From Hydrogenobacter sp. (GTDB lineage Bacteria > Aquificota > Aquificia > Aquificales > Aquificaceae): a DNA stretch of 50,137 nt. Each line of letters opens with the position of its first letter. The first letter of the stretch is position 1. This document shows, piece by piece, positions 7,597 through 15,754 of the stretch. The notes under the pieces are model-generated. The model was not told the DNA's origin. It saw nothing but the letters and a program-made list of their open reading frames with translations, and searched no databases. The position numbers and the translations under genes are program-made. Where the stretch lies: assembly GCA_023255875.1 (NCBI GenBank), contig JAGDVY010000016.1, positions 23,820 through 73,956 on the forward strand, read 5' to 3'.

Positions 7597-8090
7597 TCCT
7601 TCTCCTCAAGCTTTATGTAAGGCATTATGTCCGCAAGGTCTATGTACTTATCACAGGCATTTACGAGTTCCACCGCTGAGCTCTCTTTGGTGGATACGCA
7701 TATGATCTCTTTGCCAAAATCTCTTAGCACCCACACGAGTTTTTCAAAATCACTGTCTCCGGAACACAGCACCGCAACATCGTAATTGTCTTTGGTAAGT
7801 AGCATATCAAGAGCCATATCTACATCAAGGCTTCCCTTGTAGGTCCCATCCTTTAGCTGTTTTATTGGTTTTTTAACCACCGTTATACCACTAAAAGCAA
7901 GGAGTTTTATAAAACTTTCCTGCTTTTCATCGCCTTCTCTATAAGCCAAGTAAAAGAAGGTGTTGTAAATGGTGTAATCCTTTTTAAAGTACTCCACAAG
8001 CTTTATCAGGTCTATCTTTTGGTGCAGTATATTCTTCTGTATAAAGTAGAAGTTAGCACCGTCTATGAATATGCCAGCCCTTCTGCCCAT
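7593..8090 (-). CDS. NYN-domain (LabA/DUF88) putative ribonuclease
   Basis: A 165-residue single-domain protein of the NYN superfamily, a PIN-like nuclease fold. The acidic metal-binding pattern is visible: F-I-D-G-A-N near residue 10, L-D-V-D-M-A-L-D in the middle, and C-S-G-D-S-D-F followed by L-R-D-F-G-K-E-I. Relatives are thought to cleave or bind RNA; some are called LabA. Its place between grpE (7-nt gap) and panE (4-nt overlap) gives no clear functional hint beyond co-expression. Confidence 0.8.
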   Translation of the reverse strand: MGRRAGIFIDGANFYFIQKNILHQKIDLIKLVEYFKKDYTIYNTFFYLAYREGDEKQESFIKLLAFSGITVVKKPIKQLKDGTYKGSLDVDMALDMLLTKDNYDVAVLCSGDSDFEKLVWVLRDFGKEIICVSTKESSAVELVNACDKYIDLADIMPYIKLEEKE

Positions 8091-8097
8091 CTTTCCT

Positions 8098-8652
8098 TTA
8101 GGTAATCTCCTCTTCTTGCACAGAAACTACCACTTTGGCTGGTCTTAGCACGCGCTCATGAAGCATATAGCCCTTCCTTACAACTCTGATAACTGTATTG
8201 GGTGGAACATCAGGGTTATATTCTTTTTCTACCGCTTCTGCAAGGTAAGGGTCAAACTCCTTACCCTCTATCTGTATCTCCTTTATGCCATACTTTTCAA
8301 GTATTCTCTTTAGCTCTCTGTATATGAGTTGAAAGCCTTGTAGTATGGGTGTGTGGGATTCAGAAACACTATCAAAGGCTCTCTCAAAGTTATCAACAAC
8401 TTCCAGCATCTCAAGGGCAAACTTTTCGTATCCATACTTTCTTTGCTCTTCCATGTCTCTGCGATATCTCTCTTTAAAAAGCTCAAACTCCCTTTGGAGT
8501 TCCACATACCTTTGGTTTGCAAACCTTGCAACCTGCTCCAGTTTGGAAACCTTTTCTTCTAGCTCTTTAATCTTTTTCTCTTCCTCTTTCAATTCTTCTT
8601 TAACTTCTTCAATCTCATTTATTAATGGTTCTTGATTTTCCTTTTCCTCCAT
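8098..8652 (-). CDS. grpE: GrpE, nucleotide exchange factor for DnaK
   Basis: A 184-residue protein with a long acidic coiled coil (about 1-65, rich in Glu and Lys), then the GrpE core: F-A-N-Q-R-Y-V-E-L, L-E-M-L-E-V-V-D-N-F-E-R-A and, at the C-terminus, P-N-T-V-I-R-V-V-R-K-G-Y with L-R-P-A-K-V-V-V. It releases ADP from the DnaK chaperone. dnaK and dnaJ are not in the window; instead it heads an operon with NYN, panE and HAD genes. The ATG at 8652 has a strong Shine-Dalgarno sequence (AGGAGGT at forward 8660-8666, 7-nt spacing). Confidence 0.93.
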   Translation of the reverse strand: MEEKENQEPLINEIEEVKEELKEEEKKIKELEEKVSKLEQVARFANQRYVELQREFELFKERYRRDMEEQRKYGYEKFALEMLEVVDNFERAFDSVSESHTPILQGFQLIYRELKRILEKYGIKEIQIEGKEFDPYLAEAVEKEYNPDVPPNTVIRVVRKGYMLHERVLRPAKVVVSVQEEEIT

Positions 8653-8659
8653 TCTTTTT

Positions 8660-8666
8660 ACCTCCT
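8660..8666 (-). promoter_or_regulatory. Shine-Dalgarno sequence of grpE
   Basis: AGGAGGT on the minus strand, 7 nt upstream of the grpE ATG. It shows that this divergent unit starts with a leadered mRNA, unlike several TATAAT-adjacent genes in the window. The 44-bp spacer to hemN also contains TATATT at 8681-8686, 10 nt before the hemN ATG. Confidence 0.7.
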
Positions 8667-8696
8667 GGAAGGTTTTAATATATATTTAAATCTATC

Positions 8697-10067
8697 ATGA
8701 GAACAGTCTTTTCTGCAGAGTTAATAAGAAAGTACGACAAGCCCGGACCCAGATACACAAGCTATCCACCTGCCACAGAATTTCACGAAGGGGTAAAGGA
8801 AGAGGAATACAAGAAAAAGCTTTTGGAAAGCAACGAAAGGGGAAGGGATCTTTCTTTATACTTTCACATACCTTTCTGTGAAAGTGCCTGCTGGTTCTGC
8901 GGTTGTAACGTGATCATATCCCACAGAAAGGATGTGAGCAGGAGGTATCTTGATTATCTCTACAGAGAAATGGACATGTTAAAAGACTACATAGACCCTT
9001 CAAGGAAAGTGGTTCAGCTACACTGGGGAGGTGGAACGCCTAACTTTTTGACTAATCAGGAGATAAAGGAGCTCTTTAGTAAGATAAGGGACACCTTCAA
9101 TATAGACCCTTCTGCGGAGATAAGCGTAGAGATAGACCCAAGATACCTCTCAGAGGGTCAGTTGGAGACCTTCAGGGAGCTGGGTTTTAATAGGATAAGC
9201 ATGGGACTTCAGGACCTTGACCCTCAGGTACAAGAAGCAATAAACAGAGTTCAGCCAGAGAGTCTTATGAAAGATGTGATGAAAAGACTGAGAGACTTAG
9301 GTTTTGAAAGTATAAACATAGACCTCGTTTATGGACTTCCCTATCAGACGCCTGAGAAGTTTAAGATCACTATAGAGAAAACCATAGCTTTGGACCCAGA
9401 CCGTGTTGCGGTCTTTAACTTTGCCTATGTGCCTTGGATAAAACCCCTTCAGAGAAAGATAGATCCTTCCACACTTCCACCACCAGAGGATAAGCTCCGC
9501 ATCTTGGAGATGACTATAGATATGTTTCAGTCAGCGGGTTATGTGTTTATAGGCATGGATCACTTTGCCAAACCTAACGATGAGTTGGCAGTAGCCCAAA
9601 GGGAAGGCACTCTGTGGCGGAACTTTCAGGGATACACCACCAAAAAGGGAGTGGACCTTATAGGCATTGGTGCCACTTCCATAGGCATGCTCTATGACGC
9701 GTACTTCCAAAATTACAAAACCATAAGGGACTACTACATGGCTATAGATGCAGGTAAGCTACCCATCATGAGGGGATACTTGCTAAACCACGAAGACATA
9801 TTAAGAAGGGAGGTGATCATGGACCTTATGTGTAACTTCCAGTGTTCTTTTAAGAAGATAGAAGATATGTTTGGTATAAGTTTTGAGGAGCACTTTGAGA
9901 AGGAACTTGAGGAGCTAAAAGGTATGGAATCTGACGGTCTTCTTGAGATAAAAGATAGAAAGATACTGGTAAAGCCCGAAGGGAGGCTTCTTATAAGAAA
10001 CATAGCCATGGTCTTTGACGAACATATCAGAAACAAAAAGGAGCTTAGGTTTTCCAGAACCATATGA
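8697..10067 (+). CDS. hemN: Oxygen-independent coproporphyrinogen III oxidase
   Basis: A 456-residue radical SAM enzyme, the usual HemN length. The N-terminus carries the family signature [10 protein letters not shown]. The 4Fe-4S motif is C-E-S-A-C-W-F-C (CxxxCxxC), followed by G-C-N. Further HemN blocks are [22 protein letters not shown] and I-D-L-V-Y-G-L-P. It decarboxylates coproporphyrinogen III to protoporphyrinogen IX without O2, in the cytoplasm. The same window has a flavin protoporphyrinogen oxidase at 46485. The C-terminus overlaps the ABC ATPase gene by 4 nt. Confidence 0.95.
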   Translation: MRTVFSAELIRKYDKPGPRYTSYPPATEFHEGVKEEEYKKKLLESNERGRDLSLYFHIPFCESACWFCGCNVIISHRKDVSRRYLDYLYREMDMLKDYIDPSRKVVQLHWGGGTPNFLTNQEIKELFSKIRDTFNIDPSAEISVEIDPRYLSEGQLETFRELGFNRISMGLQDLDPQVQEAINRVQPESLMKDVMKRLRDLGFESINIDLVYGLPYQTPEKFKITIEKTIALDPDRVAVFNFAYVPWIKPLQRKIDPSTLPPPEDKLRILEMTIDMFQSAGYVFIGMDHFAKPNDELAVAQREGTLWRNFQGYTTKKGVDLIGIGATSIGMLYDAYFQNYKTIRDYYMAIDAGKLPIMRGYLLNHEDILRREVIMDLMCNFQCSFKKIEDMFGISFEEHFEKELEELKGMESDGLLEIKDRKILVKPEGRLLIRNIAMVFDEHIRNKKELRFSRTI

Positions 10068-10981
10068 GTAGTCTTCTTGAAGTCATCTCTTTGAGTAAGG
10101 TTTATAAGATAAGTAGAGGGTTATTTAGACACACATATCATCCTGCGGTCAGGAAGGTTAGCTTTAGTATAAAGGAGAGGGAGATCTTTGCCTTAGTAGG
10201 TGAGAGCGGTTCTGGTAAAACTACCATAGGTAAAGTGATCCTAAGGCTTGAAAGACCAACAGAAGGTAGCGTGAAGTTAAGGGATAAAGATATATGGGAA
10301 ATGGGCAGGGAATACACAAAAAGGGTTTCTGCGGTCTTTCAAGATCCCTTTTCCTCTCTCAATCCTTACATGAAGGTAAGACAGATAATAGAAGAACCCA
10401 TGGTGATCCACAAACTAAAGGACAGAAAGAGGAGAGTGGAAGAAGTGGCTCAAATGGTAAAGCTTCCTATAGAGCTTCTTGATAGAAAACCTCAAGAGCT
10501 TTCTGGAGGCCAAAGGCAGAGAGTTGCCATAGCCAGAGCGGTATCTCTGTTTCCCGAGCTAATAGTTGCGGACGAGCCAACAGCATCCCTTGATGCCACT
10601 GTCAGGAAGGAGATACTTGAGCTTTTTGGGGAACTAAAGGAGAGGGGAATAAGCACTCTGCTCATAACTCACGATATAAGGGCGGTAGAAAGGATAGCGG
10701 ATAGATTGGCAGTCATTTACTCAGGTATGATCATGGAAATGGGCACAAAGGAGCAAGTCCTCAAAGACCCAAAGCATCCCTACACTAAGTATCTTTTGGA
10801 AAATGTTCCTGTAAGACATCCCAAAGAAAGAAAGGTGCGCATGCAAGAGGAAAGCGTGCAAGAGGTATTGGACAGAGGTTGTCCCTTTTACTGGCTTTGC
10901 AGTCAAAGGTTAGAAGCTTGTAAGCAGAGTATAAAGGAGGAGGTTTTGGATGGAAGGTTCGTCGCTTGTAACCTTTACTGA
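10064..10981 (+). CDS. Peptide-type ABC transporter ATPase (OppF/DppF-like), orphan
   Basis: A 305-residue ATPase: Walker [10 protein letters not shown] near residue 48, signature [10 protein letters not shown], Walker B V-A-D-E-P with T-A-S-L-D, and switch T-H-D. The C-terminal oligopeptide-transporter domain has the Cys pattern G-C-P-F-Y-W-L-C, then E-A-C, then A-C-N-L, as in family members that carry an iron-sulfur cluster. No permease, binding protein or second ATPase is nearby, so its partners must lie elsewhere or it has another role. The start overlaps hemN by 4 nt and the end overlaps the CorC-like gene by 32 nt. Confidence 0.85.
   Translation: MSSLLEVISLSKVYKISRGLFRHTYHPAVRKVSFSIKEREIFALVGESGSGKTTIGKVILRLERPTEGSVKLRDKDIWEMGREYTKRVSAVFQDPFSSLNPYMKVRQIIEEPMVIHKLKDRKRRVEEVAQMVKLPIELLDRKPQELSGGQRQRVAIARAVSLFPELIVADEPTASLDATVRKEILELFGELKERGISTLLITHDIRAVERIADRLAVIYSGMIMEMGTKEQVLKDPKHPYTKYLLENVPVRHPKERKVRMQEESVQEVLDRGCPFYWLCSQRLEACKQSIKEEVLDGRFVACNLY
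10939..10943 (+). promoter_or_regulatory. Shine-Dalgarno sequence that sets the CNNM/CorC start
   Basis: GGAGG inside the end of the ABC ATPase gene, 6 nt before the ATG at 10950. It supports that start and hence the 32-nt overlap between the two genes. Confidence 0.7.
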
Positions 10982-12203
10982 ACTCTCCATACTCCTGTTT
11001 TTGCTCTTTTTGTCTGGTTTTTTTGCCTCCTCTGAGGTAGTCTTTTTTGGTGCAAACAGATACCTCCTTAGAAGGTACTCATCCAAAAAACTCTACAAAC
11101 TTCTAAACAAACTCCTCTCAAAACCTCGGGAACTCCTCCTTTCCATTCTTATAGGCAACGAGGTGGTAAATGTCCTTATATCCTCTTACGGGACAAAGCT
11201 TTTTGTTGATACTTTTGGAAAGAAAGGTGCTACTTTTTCTGCCTTTCTTATGAGTTTTCTCATATTCCTGTTTGGAGAGGTGATACCCAAAAACTTAGTT
11301 TTACCCTTTACCACAAGACTTTCGCTCTTTTATGCTCCCATCTTTTATGTGTTTCACACAGCATTTTTGCCAATAAGAAAGCTTTTCTTTACGCAGATTG
11401 AGAGGATACTGAACTTTTTTGAAATGGAGGGAATAGAGGAAAAAAGGAAAACGGATCAGGTATTTTGGGAAATATTTGAGATGGGATACTCGGAGGGACT
11501 CTTTAGTGCAGAAGAGAGGGATTTAGTAGAGAGAGCCATGTCTTTGGACGATCTTTTGGTTAAAGAAGTTATGACGCCAAGACCGGACATATTTGCCCTT
11601 GATGAAGAAAGTACTGTTGCGGAAGTCTTTGAGAAGATCATTGAGAAAAAACACTCGCGCATTCCCGTTTTCAAAGAAACTCTTGACAACATAACGGGCA
11701 TAGTTTATGTGAAGGACATAATACCTTTTGAGGAGAATGCCAATAAGAAACTCAAAGAATTCAAAAGACCTGCTCTTTTTATTCCAGAAATCTCAAGCAT
11801 AACTACACTTTTAAAGGAAATGAGATCAAGCGGTATGCAGATAGCCATAGTGGTAGGAGAACACGGAGAGGTATCTGGGCTTATTACTCTTCACGATGTG
11901 CTAAAGAGGCTTTTGGGAAGTATGCCAGAGGTGTGGGAAGAAGACACAGTTAGAATATCAAAGGGCATCTACAAAGTTTATGGTTGGGCGGACATAGAGA
12001 AGGTGGCAAAAACTGTGGGCTTTAGCCTTCCAGAAGAGTATGAGTACGATACAGTTGGGGGCTTTGTTATGGCAAACCTCTCAAAAGTGCCAGAGGAAGG
12101 TGATGAGTTTGAATACGAAGGCTTTAAGTTTGTGGTGGACAAGATGGAAGGAAACCGCATAGTTAGCCTTTATATAATGACAACGGAAAGCCAAAAGGTG
12201 TAA
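10950..12203 (+). CDS. CNNM/CorC-type membrane protein (DUF21, CBS pair, CorC_HlyC)
   Basis: A 417-residue integral membrane protein. Residues about 8-150 form the DUF21/CNNM region with several membrane helices (S-G-F-F-A-S-S-E-V-V-F-F-G near the first; L-I-F-L-F-G-E-V-I-P-K-N later). Residues about 195-320 are two CBS domains with V-M-T-P-R-P-D-I and H-S-R-I-P-V-F. The C-terminal CorC_HlyC domain (about 330-410) includes the Y-D-T-V-G-G-F-V-M motif. Relatives act in Mg2+ or Co2+ efflux or are annotated as hemolysins. It is followed by rpoN after 12 nt. Confidence 0.87.
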   Translation: MEGSSLVTFTELSILLFLLFLSGFFASSEVVFFGANRYLLRRYSSKKLYKLLNKLLSKPRELLLSILIGNEVVNVLISSYGTKLFVDTFGKKGATFSAFLMSFLIFLFGEVIPKNLVLPFTTRLSLFYAPIFYVFHTAFLPIRKLFFTQIERILNFFEMEGIEEKRKTDQVFWEIFEMGYSEGLFSAEERDLVERAMSLDDLLVKEVMTPRPDIFALDEESTVAEVFEKIIEKKHSRIPVFKETLDNITGIVYVKDIIPFEENANKKLKEFKRPALFIPEISSITTLLKEMRSSGMQIAIVVGEHGEVSGLITLHDVLKRLLGSMPEVWEEDTVRISKGIYKVYGWADIEKVAKTVGFSLPEEYEYDTVGGFVMANLSKVPEEGDEFEYEGFKFVVDKMEGNRIVSLYIMTTESQKV

Positions 12204-12215
12204 ATTATTACTCTG

Positions 12216-13364
12216 ATGATAAAAGGCGAACTAAAGACCACAGTAAAACCAAAACTGAACCTCTCGCTACTTTTAAAGCATCACATAGACCTTTTAGCTA
12301 AGAGTTCTGAGGAACTTAAGCAGGTGCTTGAAGAGGAGCAAAAGCAAAATCCATACATAGCACATGTATTTAAGCGTATACCAAGGTGGTTTTTCAAAGA
12401 GGAGATTAAGCAAAAAGAACCTGTGGCAAAGGATAGCCTTTTTGAGGAAATTTCAAGGCAGATAAGTCTTGAGTTTGACGGTATAGACAAAGATATAGCT
12501 TTAGAGATACTATGCAGGTGCGATGCTGATGGTTTTTTTAAAGATGATCCGGAAGATATAGGAAAGATTTACGGAGTAAGTGCAGAGTATGTGGAAGACA
12601 TAAGAGAATTTATAATGACAGAGATAGAGCCTGTGGGTATAGCTTCCAAAAACCTTGAGGAGTTCATAAGAGTGCAGTTGCAAGAGATGTATCCGCATGA
12701 CATTCAAATACAAGAAAAGGTAATGCAAGCCGTAAAAACAGGACACGCGGACCCTCAGATAAAGGAGATCATCTCTCGCCTTAGGCTAAAACCTTTGGGA
12801 GGTGAGGCAGGTCCTCAAAGGACGGGAACGGTGGACTTAGTTTTGGAACATGATGGGGAAAACTGGTACATCTTCATTCAGGAGGACTTTATAGATTTTC
12901 ATATAGAGGAAGACCTGCCAATCCAAAACGAGGTGCAAAAGGAAAAGTTAAGAAGAGCAAAAAACCTAAGGATCATCTTGGAGATGAGAAGGAGATTACT
13001 TAGGGAAATAGGTAAGTTCATCATTCAAAGGCAGGAAGACTTCCTTCTGAGGGGAAAACCTTTAAAAACTCTAACACTAAAGGAGGTGGCACAGAGCGCA
13101 GGAGTAAGTTTATCTACGGTTAGCAGGTTGGTAAATTCCAAATACGCAAGCACGCCAGCAGGGATATATCCCCTTAGATTTTTCTTTGTAAAGGAAAGTA
13201 AAAGCGGTATGAGCAAGGAGGAATTAATGAGAGCCATAAAAGAAGTGTTGCAGGAAAATAGGTCTATAAGCGATAGCAAGGTGGCTAATATGCTAAAAGA
13301 GAAGGGCATAAACATAGCAAGAAGAACGGTAGCCAAGTACAGAAAACTTTTGGGTTTGAGATGA
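12216..13364 (+). CDS. rpoN: RNA polymerase sigma-54 factor
   Basis: A 382-residue protein, short for the family but similar to the Aquifex form. N-terminal region I is recognisable (L-K-T-T-V-K-P-K-L-N-L-S, then L-E-E-E-Q-K-Q-N-P-Y). The core-binding domain is central. At the C-terminus the helix-turn-helix includes T-L-K-E-V-A-Q-S-A-G-V-S-L-S-T-V-S-R, and the diagnostic RpoN box reads A-R-R-T-V-A-K-Y-R. It directs transcription from GG/GC (-24/-12) promoters with an AAA+ activator; no such activator gene is in this window. It overlaps the peptidase gene by 4 nt. Confidence 0.95.
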   Translation: MIKGELKTTVKPKLNLSLLLKHHIDLLAKSSEELKQVLEEEQKQNPYIAHVFKRIPRWFFKEEIKQKEPVAKDSLFEEISRQISLEFDGIDKDIALEILCRCDADGFFKDDPEDIGKIYGVSAEYVEDIREFIMTEIEPVGIASKNLEEFIRVQLQEMYPHDIQIQEKVMQAVKTGHADPQIKEIISRLRLKPLGGEAGPQRTGTVDLVLEHDGENWYIFIQEDFIDFHIEEDLPIQNEVQKEKLRRAKNLRIILEMRRRLLREIGKFIIQRQEDFLLRGKPLKTLTLKEVAQSAGVSLSTVSRLVNSKYASTPAGIYPLRFFFVKESKSGMSKEELMRAIKEVLQENRSISDSKVANMLKEKGINIARRTVAKYRKLLGLR

Positions 13365-14425
13365 AGCTAAGGCAGGTAAAAGAGCTTATTGAAAAAAGTG
13401 GTCTCGATGCCTTTTTGGTGAGTTCTGTGTCCAATGTCTTTTATCTTACTGGTTTTAGATCAACGCACGCTTACCTCGTGATCACTCCAGATAGCCATCA
13501 TCTTCTTACTGATGGAAGGTATTACGAAAAGGCAAAGAGGGAAGTAACTCAGTGGGATGTGAGGCTTATAGAAGGTAGTGCAATAAAGTACATAAAAAGC
13601 TTTCTCAAAGACCTTGGGGTCCAAAGAGTGGGATACGAAAAGGATAAAGTGAGTTGCGAGTTCAGGCAGGCACTAAAGACAAAAGGCATAAAGTGGGTAG
13701 GACTTTCTGGATTTCTTTCTTACATCAGAGCCATAAAGAGCCAAGAAGAGATAAGCATAATGAGAGAAGGCGTCAAAAAGAGCGACAGCATATACAGAAA
13801 ACTCTTGGAGTTTATAAAGCCTGGCATGACAGAGATGGAAATAAGAGCCTTCATAGTTCAGGAGATATTCAAAGTGGGTGCAAGCGGAGAGAGTTTTCCT
13901 ACCATAGTTGCATCTGGTGAGCATTCTGCAATCCCTCACTGGGAAACATCCTATTACAAAATAGAAGCGGGTAAAAACCTCCTTGTGGATATGGGACTCA
14001 TCTGGAAAGGATACTGTACTGACTTTACGAGAACCATCTTTATAGGTAAGGCAGATGATGAGTTTAAAAAGGTGTATCAGATTGTAAAGGACGCTCATCT
14101 TTTTGCTCTTGAAAAAGCAAGGGTAGGAAATACATTAGGTGATGTGGATAAAACCGCAAGGAAATACATAGAAAAGAAAGGTTATGGAAAGCTCTTTAAC
14201 CACTCCACGGGCCACGGTGTGGGCATTGATATACACGAGTATCCAAGAGTCTACTATAAAGGAAAAGACAGCAAAAAAACCATAGAGGAAGGCATGGTTT
14301 TTACCATAGAGCCGGGTATATACATCCCAGGAAGGTTTGGTGTTAGACTTGAGAACATAGTAGCCATTGAAAAAGGCATAGGCCAACCTCTTTCGGAGAT
14401 AAGCCTTGACTTGATAGAGCTGTAA
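13361..14425 (+). CDS. pepQ: Xaa-Pro aminopeptidase / dipeptidase (M24)
   Basis: A 354-residue M24B metallopeptidase. The creatinase-like N-terminal domain (about 1-120) includes S-S-V-S-N-V-F-Y-L-T-G-F. The catalytic pita-bread domain holds the five metal ligands in V-D-M-G, T-D-F-T-R, G-H-G-V-G, I-E-P-G and L-E-N-I. It removes residues ahead of proline from peptides; whether it is an aminopeptidase (PepP) or dipeptidase (PepQ) cannot be decided, although the length suits either small type. The start overlaps rpoN by 4 nt. Its last codons contain the -35 element of the downstream tRNA promoter. Confidence 0.88.
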   Translation: MKLRQVKELIEKSGLDAFLVSSVSNVFYLTGFRSTHAYLVITPDSHHLLTDGRYYEKAKREVTQWDVRLIEGSAIKYIKSFLKDLGVQRVGYEKDKVSCEFRQALKTKGIKWVGLSGFLSYIRAIKSQEEISIMREGVKKSDSIYRKLLEFIKPGMTEMEIRAFIVQEIFKVGASGESFPTIVASGEHSAIPHWETSYYKIEAGKNLLVDMGLIWKGYCTDFTRTIFIGKADDEFKKVYQIVKDAHLFALEKARVGNTLGDVDKTARKYIEKKGYGKLFNHSTGHGVGIDIHEYPRVYYKGKDSKKTIEEGMVFTIEPGIYIPGRFGVRLENIVAIEKGIGQPLSEISLDLIEL

Positions 14426-14434
14426 ACTTATAAT
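14406..14434 (+). promoter_or_regulatory. Consensus-like sigma-70 promoter for the tRNA-carA-ftsI unit
   Basis: TTGACT at 14406-14411, a 17-bp spacer and TATAAT at 14429-14434. This is the best match to the housekeeping consensus in the window. Transcription would start near 14441, about 8 nt before the mature tRNA-fMet. The -35 lies inside the end of the peptidase gene. Confidence 0.8.
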
Positions 14435-14448
14435 ATTTTAAAGTATTA

Positions 14449-14522
<74 letters not shown>

Positions 14523-14536
14523 CTTGATAAAAGGCA

Positions 14537-14626
14537 GGAGAGGTGGCCGAGAGGTCGAAGGCGGCTCCCTGCTAAGGAGTTGTAGGGTTAAAAGCCCTAC
14601 CGCGGGTTCGAATCCCGCCCTCTCCG
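14537..14626 (+). tRNA. tRNA-Ser (GCT)
   Basis: A 90-nt type II tRNA: acceptor GGAGAGG pairs with CCTCTCC, discriminator G, anticodon loop CTGCTAA with anticodon GCT (reads AGC/AGU), a long variable arm with stem TAGGG(T)/(A)GCCCTA, and T arm GCGGG-TTCGAAT-CCCGC. CCA is not encoded. It lies 14 nt after tRNA-fMet and 12 nt before the carA ATG, so all three are probably one transcript. Confidence 0.96.
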
Positions 14627-14638
14627 TTGGGAAGAGCT

Positions 14639-15754
14639 ATGAAAAGAGCCATTCTTGCTCTTGAAGATGGGACATACTTTGTGGGATACTCCTTTGGTGC
14701 GGAGGGAGAGACAGAAGGGGAAGTGGTTTTTAACACATCAATGACAGGCTATCAGGAGATACTCACAGACCCATCTTATAAAGGTCAGATAGTGGTAATG
14801 ACCTACACACAGATAGGCAACTGTGGGGTAAACGATGAAGATATAGAATCAGAAAAAGTTCAGGTAAATGGGTTTGTAATAAGAGAGCTTTCCACTTTCT
14901 ATAGCAATTGGAGAGCCAAAAAGAGCCTTGATGAGTATCTAAAAGAGAACGGTGTGGTGGGAATTCAAGGTATAGACACAAGGGCTCTTGTCAAAAGGAT
15001 CAGAGAAAGGGGTGTTGTAAGAGGCGTAATATCTACAAAAGAAGAAGATCCAAGAAAGTTGGTGCATAGAGCAAAAAACGTCAAGGACATCTCAGATCAG
15101 GACCTGGTGGATAAAGTGGCAACAAAAGAGATCTATTATTGGAACGAAGGGGATTGGGATCTATATAAAGGTTATATAAGAAGGGATTCAGAAAAGCCCA
15201 TCATAGCGGTGGTGGATTTTGGCGTAAAGCGAAACATACTCCGAAGGCTTGTCAGCGAAGGTGCAAAGGTAGTAGTTTTGCCTCCCTATGGTGCGCGTAA
15301 GCTCATAAGAAAAATAGACCCAGATGCCATACTCCTTAGCAACGGTCCTGGAGATCCAGCAAAGGTGTTAGTGGGCATAAGGCTTGTGAGGGAGTTTATG
15401 GAAGAAAAACCCATAATGGGTATATGCCTTGGGCATCAGATAATAGGGATAGCTCTCGGAGGTAAGACCTACAAGCTCAAGTTTGGACATCACGGATCAA
15501 ATCATCCTGTAAAGGACCTAAGAGATGGACACATAGAGATAACCTCACAGAATCACAACTTTGCGGTGGACCCAGAAAGCCTAAAGGACGTGGAGATCAC
15601 TCACATAAACCTGTTGGACAATACCTTGGAAGGTTTTAGACACAAGTACTTACCCATATACTGTGTGCAATACCATCCTGAGGCTTCTCCTGGACCCCAC
15701 GATGCAAAGAACATTTTCAAAGAATTCATCCAACTATGTTATGCAAGAGCTTAA
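14639..15754 (+). CDS. carA: Carbamoyl-phosphate synthase small (glutaminase) subunit
   Basis: A 371-residue protein of the usual length. The N-terminal CPSase domain has F-N-T-S-M-T-G-Y-Q-E and D-P-S-Y-K-G-Q. The class I glutamine amidotransferase domain has the nucleophile in G-I-C-L-G-H-Q, plus S-N-G-P-G-D-P and the His-Glu pair in Y-H-P-E-A-S. It hydrolyses glutamine to feed ammonia to CarB for arginine and pyrimidine synthesis; carB is not nearby. I chose the ATG at 14639 because an in-frame TTG at 14627 adds only four residues and abuts the tRNA end. Confidence 0.95.
   Translation: MKRAILALEDGTYFVGYSFGAEGETEGEVVFNTSMTGYQEILTDPSYKGQIVVMTYTQIGNCGVNDEDIESEKVQVNGFVIRELSTFYSNWRAKKSLDEYLKENGVVGIQGIDTRALVKRIRERGVVRGVISTKEEDPRKLVHRAKNVKDISDQDLVDKVATKEIYYWNEGDWDLYKGYIRRDSEKPIIAVVDFGVKRNILRRLVSEGAKVVVLPPYGARKLIRKIDPDAILLSNGPGDPAKVLVGIRLVREFMEEKPIMGICLGHQIIGIALGGKTYKLKFGHHGSNHPVKDLRDGHIEITSQNHNFAVDPESLKDVEITHINLLDNTLEGFRHKYLPIYCVQYHPEASPGPHDAKNIFKEFIQLCYARA

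Noticed and set aside
15663-15740. Longer FtsI reading from a GTG at 15663
   Set aside because: It would overlap 92 nt of carA and add residues out of keeping with a short cytoplasmic tail. The ATG at 15741 precedes the membrane helix properly.
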